DNA of 47,869 bases from CAYUVA01 sp964448115 [NCBI: uncultured bacterium] (lineage in GTDB: Bacteria; CAYUVA01): NCBI GenBank assembly GCA_964448115.1, contig CAYUVA010000037.1, positions 1 through 47,869 on the forward strand, given 5' to 3'. The notes beneath the pieces were generated by a model. It ran no database searches. It was not told where the DNA came from and worked only from the letters and a program-made list of their open reading frames with translations. The translations under genes and the position numbers were made by a program. Of the stretch, positions 1 to 6,520 are shown in pieces; positions within the stretch are counted from its first letter, which is position 1; each line of letters starts with the position of its first letter.

Positions 1-2
1 TA

Positions 3-473
3 GATAGAGAATTATTTTCAATGACTTACCTCACACCAAGATATACTATTGGTGGTAAAAAGAATCCATTATATCATTGGGTATATGAGGATTGTATCAG
101 GGATAATCCTCTTAATCCAGGGGTATGTGCTGACATCGCCAATTTGTATAATCAAGATTACCCATTTCGCATCACCTATCAAGGGGATGGCTGTGCGCAG
201 AGTGCATTTTTCAACACTGAGGCGATCAACCGCCGAGGGAGCTTTTATTCTTATGTTGAACCGCGTGTATCCATGTTCTATGTCAAATACCCAGATGCAT
301 CAATCTCAGGCATTCTCGGCATTCCCGATTGGGCTGAGGGAGGTCAGGCTGGTGAGGCGATTAAGGAACTTTGGTACACAATTAATGGCAGTCCGGATTG
401 GACGCAGGTTCACTGGTCTGAGCTTGCCGAATCGTCTGAAAATGGATACCAAATACCATCGGCGGGAAAATAG
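3..473 (+). CDS. C-terminal part of an unknown protein, cut by the left edge and apparently frameshifted
   Basis: I do not recognise this protein. The reading frame is open to the left edge of the window, so the first Met (position 21) need not be the start and an upstream part is probably missing. The protein is rich in Tyr, Trp, Asn and Gly and looks like a secreted or surface beta-rich domain; no transmembrane segment is visible. The frame stops at 471-473, but the +2 frame continues from about 461 to a stop at 533-535 and reads IGSGANLYGVTNILVQMQAG, which has the same protein-like character. A one-base indel near 455-470 would join the two. It is either a real pseudogene or an assembly/read error. 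It converges with the CoA-transferase gene to its right. Confidence 0.5.
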   Translation, partial: DRELFSMTYLTPRYTIGGKKNPLYHWVYEDCIRDNPLNPGVCADIANLYNQDYPFRITYQGDGCAQSAFFNTEAINRRGSFYSYVEPRVSMFYVKYPDASISGILGIPDWAEGGQAGEAIKELWYTINGSPDWTQVHWSELAESSENGYQIPSAGK

Positions 474-557
474 GCAGTGGAGCTAATCTGTATGGCGTAA
501 CAAATATCTTGGTACAGATGCAGGCAGGTCCATAATAGCACATCCGTTGCTCTTGAG

Positions 558-586
558 ATCAGATCTTATGCCAACTGCGATCTGAT
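558..586. terminator. 8-bp hairpin between convergent genes
   Basis: ATCAGATC (558-565) and GATCTGAT (579-586) form a perfect 8-bp stem with a 13-base loop. It sits between the end of the left-edge gene (535, or 473) and the stop codon of the minus-strand CoA-transferase gene (588). The stem is AT-rich and has no clean T-run on either strand, so a bidirectional terminator is plausible but weak. Confidence 0.3.
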
Positions 587-587
587 A

Positions 588-3029
588 TTAAATATTCCCT
601 GAACGCCATGCGAAGTATGCCCAGCGGATAAGGTTGGATAACCAGACGAAAAACGGTTTATTGGAGTGATATGGTATCACACCTTGCTCCTTGGGAACCT
701 CTTCTCCTATAATTTTCATTACTTCCCAGGTGTTACCACCCCTAATCGGTGGAGGCGAGACATCTTTCATAGGGGTTAACGACATGGTTACTGGATTGCT
801 CACAAAGGTAAGTTCACTGGCAACGCCGGGGAATTTTCTTCGCCTTACCATAGGAATCGTTCGCTTATCATATTTGAGAATCTCCTTTGTCAGGTTTCTG
901 ATGCTTGTCGCTGGCATCATAAAGATGCTGCACTGCACTCCTGCATCGATAAGAGAGCTTTTCCAGAAGATAAGCGGCTTGCGAATGAACCTCTTCGCTG
1001 CCTGCGTCCATAGCTGTTCGTTATTCAGATCGAGTCTATTTATCAATTTTGCGCTTAGCATCCATTTAAGCATGTCCCGTCTTGGACCGGCTATACAAAC
1101 GAAGGCATCTAGCGCTCTTATAATCCCCTCCATTATTTGAGCATCTGGGTCAAAGGATACACTGACACCCTTGTTTTTTGCCTCGTTTAGCAGCTTCTCT
1201 CGCTGATAGTCGGCGACTCGATTTACCTGCAAATAGACAGATATGGTGGTCAGGTGGGTAGCGGAGAAGATCCCCTTGCCGGTAAGCTCACGATGATAAA
1301 GCCCCAGCATAGTTGAATAAGCGCCGGCAAGCCCGGAGCCGATATCGATAACCGGCGTTGGCAGTAGCTTTGGTCGTCCATGCTTTCCGTAAGACATCTG
1401 GATGCCGCTGACTGCCTGCACAACCTGCTCGAAACCGGGGCGATCCTTCCATCCACCCTCATTACCATAAGCGTTAAGATGCGTATAGACCATGTCGGGG
1501 AAGCTAGCTCGAACCTTGTCCGGGTGAATGCCGAAGCGCTTTGCTATATCGAGGTGGCGGTAGTTCTGTATGAGCACATCCGGGTGATATTTCTCGATCA
1601 GCTTCCATAGTTTCTTTTGACCCTCCTCGGTAGTGAAGTTAAGCGAGGCTGATCGCTTGCCGGGATTGAACACCAGGTGGAATGATAGCGCCCAATCGAG
1701 GCTAGTCGGATTTTGCACCATCGTAACCTCGGCGCCGAACTCTGCCAGTACCCTTGCAGCGCAAGGACCAGCGATTACTCTTGAGAGATCGAGAACCTTT
1801 ATCCCCTGCAATGCGTGTTGCAACGATGCCTTTTCTTTTTGGGCAGTATTCATATTGCCTGGCGCAGATTCCCATTCCGCAAGTATTTTATTGACTGCCT
1901 GGTCATCAATGATTCGAGGCTTCAAGCATGGCGGGCGCTGGGGGGATATTGCCGCCGCCCCTGGATACATCGCCTCGCCGAATACTGGATCGGTGAGCTT
2001 GCAGACATCGGTCATGCCAGACTCATAGCTATCGATCAGCCACTCATCGATGGTGCGAACCTTGATACAGCAAAGCCGCTCCCCTAGCAATTTTTCCCAC
2101 TCATCGGCGCTTTTGGTAATGAAAATCTTCTCATAAGCTTTGCGTATCTGCTTGGCTTCAGGGATGCTCTTTACCTGGCTCGGATCCCGCAGTGTTTCCT
2201 CGGAGATGATTCCCCTAAGCTCAGCGATCTCACTTTTATAGCCCAGCTCTTCGAGCATATCCATTATCTGGGCAGCATGGAGCGGAAGTGTGATGTGAAG
2301 GTATATATAGCGCTTATCCTTGCATAGCCAGGGGCTCATGAATGGGGTGCCGATCATCTTCATAGGCAAAAAGCCTCTCGGCACACCAGTTTTGATCAGA
2401 ACCTGAAGAATTTGCGCAAAGATATTGGATCGAAATAAGGATGTCTCGATATTTTGTCCCCTGCCAATTTTCACCCGTGCTATAAGCGCTGCCACTATGG
2501 CATTTGCTGCCCAGAAGCCTGCCATTACCGACCCAATGGGGAAGTCATGGTACTGTGGCTTGCCAATAGGCTTGGCATACAAGAATCCCGCCATGCCAGC
2601 AATGCCCTCGTAATCGGGAAGATTAGCTCGTGGATCATCGGGTGGAAAGGGATCTATGCTGCAACTGATCAAGCCTGGATTGCTACCAGTTCTAATCTTA
2701 TCAAAGTCGATGCCGATTTGTTGCATTGTGCCCTGTGGACAGCCATCGATGACCACATCGGCGAGGCTAATTAGCCTCATCAGCCTATCCCTGCCATCAC
2801 CACATTGAAGATCGAGGTTGGTCTCAATTTTCCCTCTTGATAGTATAGCACTAAGTATAGGATCTCGATCAGGCTGTGATCTATCAATTATGCGTAGGAC
2901 TTGTGCTCCCTGCTCAGCGAGGAGCATTCCAACCAAAGGTGCTGCAATTCTTTGTCCTATCTCGACGACCCGCAAGCCTTGTAGTATAGGTTCCTGATTG
3001 TTTTTTGCAGATGCTTTTGCTTTAGGCAT
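588..3029 (-). CDS. Tandem CoA-transferase family III (CaiB/BaiF) fusion protein
   Basis: Class III CoA-transferases move CoA between acyl groups through an enzyme-aspartyl anhydride. This 813-residue protein holds two complete domains of about 390 residues each, about twice the usual length. Both begin with the family signature: LQGLRVVEIGQRIAAP (about 17-31) and LQGIKVLDLSRVIAGP (about 407-422). Each has the Asp expected at the catalytic position: D162 in HDFPIGS and D562 in VIDIGSG, both followed by the GRGQ/GKG helix-loop. The substrate cannot be told from sequence. The start is supported by GGGAG about 9 bases upstream and by a TTGACT-N16-TATAAT promoter. The gene is divergent from a GntR regulator. 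Family members normally form interlocked dimers, so a tandem fusion could be an intramolecular pseudo-dimer (inference). Confidence 0.93.
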   Translation of the reverse strand: MPKAKASAKNNQEPILQGLRVVEIGQRIAAPLVGMLLAEQGAQVLRIIDRSQPDRDPILSAILSRGKIETNLDLQCGDGRDRLMRLISLADVVIDGCPQGTMQQIGIDFDKIRTGSNPGLISCSIDPFPPDDPRANLPDYEGIAGMAGFLYAKPIGKPQYHDFPIGSVMAGFWAANAIVAALIARVKIGRGQNIETSLFRSNIFAQILQVLIKTGVPRGFLPMKMIGTPFMSPWLCKDKRYIYLHITLPLHAAQIMDMLEELGYKSEIAELRGIISEETLRDPSQVKSIPEAKQIRKAYEKIFITKSADEWEKLLGERLCCIKVRTIDEWLIDSYESGMTDVCKLTDPVFGEAMYPGAAAISPQRPPCLKPRIIDDQAVNKILAEWESAPGNMNTAQKEKASLQHALQGIKVLDLSRVIAGPCAARVLAEFGAEVTMVQNPTSLDWALSFHLVFNPGKRSASLNFTTEEGQKKLWKLIEKYHPDVLIQNYRHLDIAKRFGIHPDKVRASFPDMVYTHLNAYGNEGGWKDRPGFEQVVQAVSGIQMSYGKHGRPKLLPTPVIDIGSGLAGAYSTMLGLYHRELTGKGIFSATHLTTISVYLQVNRVADYQREKLLNEAKNKGVSVSFDPDAQIMEGIIRALDAFVCIAGPRRDMLKWMLSAKLINRLDLNNEQLWTQAAKRFIRKPLIFWKSSLIDAGVQCSIFMMPATSIRNLTKEILKYDKRTIPMVRRRKFPGVASELTFVSNPVTMSLTPMKDVSPPPIRGGNTWEVMKIIGEEVPKEQGVIPYHSNKPFFVWLSNLIRWAYFAWRSGNI

Positions 3030-3059
3030 AATATTTATCTCCCATTACATAAAGTGAAG

Positions 3060-3087
3060 ATTATATTGGCTATATGCAGTTAGTCAA
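3060..3087 (-). promoter_or_regulatory. Sigma-70-like promoter for the CoA-transferase gene
   Basis: On the minus strand TTGACT (3087-3082) and TATAAT (3065-3060) are separated by 16 bases. Transcription would begin near 3053, leaving a short leader that contains the GGGAG ribosome-binding site. Confidence 0.6.
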
Positions 3088-3100
3088 GCAATTTAGTTTG

Positions 3101-3157
3101 AACTATTACACTAGTTTAATCTTGACATGTAAATAGAACTGTATTATATTAACTAGT
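3101..3157. promoter_or_regulatory. Candidate GntR operator dyads between divergent promoters
   Basis: AACTA (3101-3105) and TAGTT (3112-3116) form an inverted repeat with a 6-base spacer between the two divergent -35 boxes. A longer dyad pairs ACTAGTTTAAT (3110-3120) with ATTAACTAGT (3148-3157) and so brackets the whole -35/-10 region of the GntR operon. Autoregulation by the adjacent YtrA-type regulator is the natural inference; binding is not shown by sequence. Confidence 0.45.
3122..3150 (+). promoter_or_regulatory. Sigma-70-like promoter for the GntR-ABC operon
   Basis: TTGACA (3122-3127), a 17-base spacer and TATATT (3145-3150). The predicted start of transcription near 3157 leaves only about 16 bases before the ATG at 3173, with no Shine-Dalgarno sequence, so the first gene may be translated from a nearly leaderless mRNA. 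Confidence 0.65.
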
Positions 3158-3172
3158 ACAATTAGAACACTG

Positions 3173-3559
3173 ATGTTTATATGGAAATTAGTTGAACATT
3201 CTGCAGAGCCTATCTATCGACAGATTATGCAGATGATAAAGTACGACATAGCTGTCGGTCGTTTAAGTACTGGCGATCGCCTACCCTCGATTAGAACTCT
3301 TGCCCTGCACCTGAAGGTTAACCCTAATACAATTGCCAGGGCATATAGTGAATTGGAGAGGGAAGGGATTATTGTAACCCGACAAGGAAGTGGAGCCTAT
3401 GTGGCTAGGGTAATCTCCAGATTCAAGACTAGGGAGTCGCGCAGTATCATTAAGGAAATGCTGAGTAAGGTCATCATTGAGGCATACCATTTAGGGATGA
3501 GAAAAGACGAGATCATCGCTCTATTCAAAGAGAAGATTCAAGATATCTATCGCCAATAA
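3173..3559 (+). CDS. GntR-family transcriptional regulator, YtrA subfamily
   Basis: This 128-residue DNA-binding regulator has an N-terminal winged helix (about 10-78) with the GntR signature: EPIYRQI, GDRLPSIRTLA, VNPNTIARAYSELEREG and a GSGAYV wing. Only a short tail of about 45 residues with two helices follows. That small tail marks the YtrA subfamily, whose members usually repress an adjacent ABC-transporter operon and their own promoter. Here the gene is first in a three-gene operon with an ABC ATPase 13 bases downstream and a permease after that, which fits. The ligand is unknown. The ATG at 3173 fits the family N-terminus but has no visible Shine-Dalgarno sequence. Confidence 0.93.
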   Translation: MFIWKLVEHSAEPIYRQIMQMIKYDIAVGRLSTGDRLPSIRTLALHLKVNPNTIARAYSELEREGIIVTRQGSGAYVARVISRFKTRESRSIIKEMLSKVIIEAYHLGMRKDEIIALFKEKIQDIYRQ

Positions 3560-3572
3560 ATGGAGACTCCAG

Positions 3573-4496
3573 ATGGAAAGAAATGACTATGTAATCGAGA
3601 TAAACAACCTTACCAAGAGTTATGGGAAAAAAGTAGTCCTCGATGACATAAATCTGATGATAAATTATGGTGAAACAGTCGGCTTGATCGGCAGAAACAG
3701 CGCCGGGAAGACGACCATCATGAACATCCTTCTTGGAAATCTTAAGTTTGATAAAGGGAATGTAAAAATCCTGGGAAAGGATCCCTTCAAGAATAATGTC
3801 TGGCTTAAGGAAAAGATCGGCTTCGTTCCAGAACGACCTAGCTTCTACCGTTGGATCAAGATTGGAGACCTTATTCGCTTTGTGGAATCCTTCTATCAAG
3901 ATTGGGACAGAAAGAGAGAGAACCTTTTTCTTGAGAGATTCGATCTATGCCCAAAGCAAAAGATATCAACCCTGTCCCGAGGAGAACTAGCCAAAGTTAG
4001 TCTTTTATTGGTATTTGCAAGAACCCCAGAGACTATACTGCTAGATGATCCCGCGCTAGGTCTGGATTATGTGTCCAGAAAGGAGATTATCGAGATACTT
4101 ATAGATCTGATAGCCGAACGAAGAAGAAATATCCTCATTTCGAGCCATTTTTTAGATGATCTTGAAAGGATTATTGATCGTGTAGCTATTCTACATCAAG
4201 GAAAAGTTGTTCTCTTTGAATCAATGGAGACGCTGGCGAACGAGGCTAGGCTTATAAGGATCCATAATAATGACCAGCTCAATCATCAAGTTAGAGATGC
4301 GGCAGATATATTAAAAAGCTATCCATGGGGTTATGAGATTATATGTTTTTCCAAGAAGAGAGATATTGAGGAGATGGCTAAAAAATATTATGGGGACGAT
4401 TTCAGCATCCACAGCATGACCTTGGGGGATATTTTCGAGGCGTTAACCTCGCAAGGAGAAAAATGGTGGCATCGGGAGGGAAATGATGTCTCGTAA
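3573..4496 (+). CDS. ABC transporter ATP-binding protein
   Basis: This is the cytoplasmic ATPase (307 residues) of an ABC-2-type exporter. The Walker A loop is GRNSAGKTT (40-48), the signature is LSRGE (134-138), Walker B is TILLDDP (154-160) and the H-loop His is H192 in ISSH. Two deviations are visible. The residue after the Walker B Asp is Asp (D159) where most ABC ATPases have the catalytic Glu, and the Q-loop position reads VPE. About 90 C-terminal residues beyond the ATPase core are typical of the CcmA/YtrB-like group. GGAG at 3562-3565 supports the start. The downstream permease gene overlaps its end by 14 bases, so the two are translationally coupled. Confidence 0.93.
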   Translation: MERNDYVIEINNLTKSYGKKVVLDDINLMINYGETVGLIGRNSAGKTTIMNILLGNLKFDKGNVKILGKDPFKNNVWLKEKIGFVPERPSFYRWIKIGDLIRFVESFYQDWDRKRENLFLERFDLCPKQKISTLSRGELAKVSLLLVFARTPETILLDDPALGLDYVSRKEIIEILIDLIAERRRNILISSHFLDDLERIIDRVAILHQGKVVLFESMETLANEARLIRIHNNDQLNHQVRDAADILKSYPWGYEIICFSKKRDIEEMAKKYYGDDFSIHSMTLGDIFEALTSQGEKWWHREGNDVS

Positions 4497-6519
4497 TTTG
4501 AATATACTTAAAAAAGAGCTACTCCAAAACAGCGGCATAATATTGACTTCATTAGGGATATCAAGCTCATTGATAATTCTGGGCAGCCTTATCATCAATT
4601 TAAAAGGGTCAAAGGGGATAGAAAGCTTTTGGGATGCAGATTTTATAGGATTTCTTTTATATTTCACTGGTTTTTTATTACTAATTTTTACGATTGCAAT
4701 TCCTGGAAGCGTTAGCTTTACTGATGAGGAAAAGGATAATGTTTTTAGTCTAATTTATTTACTTCCTAATGGTTTAAATAGGTTGTCAAAAATAAAATTT
4801 ATTGCAGCCCTAATTAAAGCCTATATTATTTATATTGTCGGACTATATTTTTCATTTTTCATTATTTTTCTATTTTTTAATAAATCAGACTTTTTCTTTT
4901 ATCAATGGATTGGGTTTCCCCTAGTATATATAATTACTCATTTTGCACATATTTTTTCTTTAGAATATAAAAATGGTCTTTTATCTATGTTTATTTCGAT
5001 TATCATCTGCATATTTTTTATATTATTTTATTTATTTTTTGTTTGCGCAAATTTTTATGCAGAAGTAAGCAAAATATTCTTTTTTTTAATTTTATTTTTA
5101 TTGATATTTGAATTTTTATTATATAATAAATTAATAATTAACAATAATACTATTTTTATATTTATTTACAGATTTTTTGTGCTAATATTTATTGTGTTAT
5201 TTAGCATTGCGATAATGATATTTGTTCAAAGTTTTTTAATTCATAAATTTATTAAAAAAGAGCCTGAAACAATAGAATTATGTCGTGGTACAGACAAAGG
5301 TAAGGGAATAATCTACACATCCTGGGGAAATCTTTATCATCTTGATATCAATAAAGCAAAACTAACTTTAAAAAGTCCCAGTCTTAGAATCCATAATCCT
5401 TTTTTTGATAGGGATTATGTTATATCAGAAAATGGAAAATATGCCTATGAAATAACTCCCAACTATTTTATGTTATTTGGACCACCATATCTTTATAAAA
5501 GATACTTAGACGATGATAATTTCATTTATGTTGATAACATATTTTATATGCCTCATCCATTAAGGTTTAATATATCATCAATAGATATCGAAACAGGAAA
5601 TAATTTAACTAATATTACGATTGAAAATAAAATGAATACTAAATATTACTATTGTCTTTTAAAATCATTACGATATAATCTAATACATTATCAAAATAAT
5701 ATCTTATTATATAACAATAATATTAATGTTTTTCAATATATTAAAATAAAAAATGAATTAATGAATTTTATGGTATCTAAAATGATAAATAAAGATATTA
5801 TTGTATTCGTAAAAGACAGCAAATATACTTATAGACAGGAAATTCTATTATATTCCTTGAGACAGCAAAAAATATTAAAAACATTTAATATTATTAATTA
5901 TAATAATATAATATTATATAATAATAAAATATTAATATCAGGACCATCTAAAATATCATTATACAATATAAATGAAACTAGATTAATTAAGGATGTAAAA
6001 TCTAAGGAAATATTTAAACTAAATACCCTTATAAGAAAATTGGGAAATGATATTGTAATATATGACCTTAATTTAAATATTGTAAACAATATTGATAATA
6101 TATGTCATATAAAAAATCCAGTATTATATAATTTTAATAGAATAAATAGAGCCCAAATTGATAATATATTTGTAGTTGAAATAAATAAAGAGAAAAAAGT
6201 ATATGATTATTATTTATATGATAAAGAAAAAAATAACTTATATAATATATTTAAATCATATAATTTTTACTTTATAGAAATATCAAATGGTAAAAAATAC
6301 ATCGCATTCTTTAACGAATATGACTCACTACCTATTAAAGTAATTGACTTAACTGGGAATGTCATCGCAGAGATTTCACCACAATATTCAACTCCATATT
6401 GGTTTGGAAACAGATACTTGATATTAAAAAGAAAGAATGAGGATTTTGGTAAAAGTATCGATTACTTTGATATAAAAGATAAGCAGATAAAAACAATAAA
6501 TATCAATAAAATCAATTAA
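4483..6519 (+). CDS. ABC-2-type permease fused to a C-terminal beta-propeller-like domain
   Basis: This 678-residue protein has about six or seven hydrophobic segments between residues 18 and 255 (about 18-38, 55-78, 105-130, 140-158, 166-190, 197-215, 228-252). A soluble region of about 420 residues follows. It shows repeated short beta motifs ending in a sidedness-type Asp/Tyr-rich strand, such as LYHLDINKAKL, ISSIDIETGN and IKVIDLTGNVI, which suggests a beta-propeller of six or seven blades. The gene overlaps the ABC ATPase, so the N-terminal half is the transport partner. From about 4650 to 6300 the DNA is extremely AT-rich with many Asn, Ile, Lys and Tyr codons, unlike the first 150 bases and unlike the neighbours. 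This could be a transferred segment or relaxed selection. The family of the C-terminal domain is inferred from pattern only. Confidence 0.8.
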   Translation: MMSRNLNILKKELLQNSGIILTSLGISSSLIILGSLIINLKGSKGIESFWDADFIGFLLYFTGFLLLIFTIAIPGSVSFTDEEKDNVFSLIYLLPNGLNRLSKIKFIAALIKAYIIYIVGLYFSFFIIFLFFNKSDFFFYQWIGFPLVYIITHFAHIFSLEYKNGLLSMFISIIICIFFILFYLFFVCANFYAEVSKIFFFLILFLLIFEFLLYNKLIINNNTIFIFIYRFFVLIFIVLFSIAIMIFVQSFLIHKFIKKEPETIELCRGTDKGKGIIYTSWGNLYHLDINKAKLTLKSPSLRIHNPFFDRDYVISENGKYAYEITPNYFMLFGPPYLYKRYLDDDNFIYVDNIFYMPHPLRFNISSIDIETGNNLTNITIENKMNTKYYYCLLKSLRYNLIHYQNNILLYNNNINVFQYIKIKNELMNFMVSKMINKDIIVFVKDSKYTYRQEILLYSLRQQKILKTFNIINYNNIILYNNKILISGPSKISLYNINETRLIKDVKSKEIFKLNTLIRKLGNDIVIYDLNLNIVNNIDNICHIKNPVLYNFNRINRAQIDNIFVVEINKEKKVYDYYLYDKEKNNLYNIFKSYNFYFIEISNGKKYIAFFNEYDSLPIKVIDLTGNVIAEISPQYSTPYWFGNRYLILKRKNEDFGKSIDYFDIKDKQIKTININKIN

Positions 6520-6520
6520 A

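Noticed and set aside
49-486. 145-codon ORF overlapping the left-edge gene
   Set aside because: It reads a different frame of the same region with poor composition; the frame open from the left edge is the more protein-like one.
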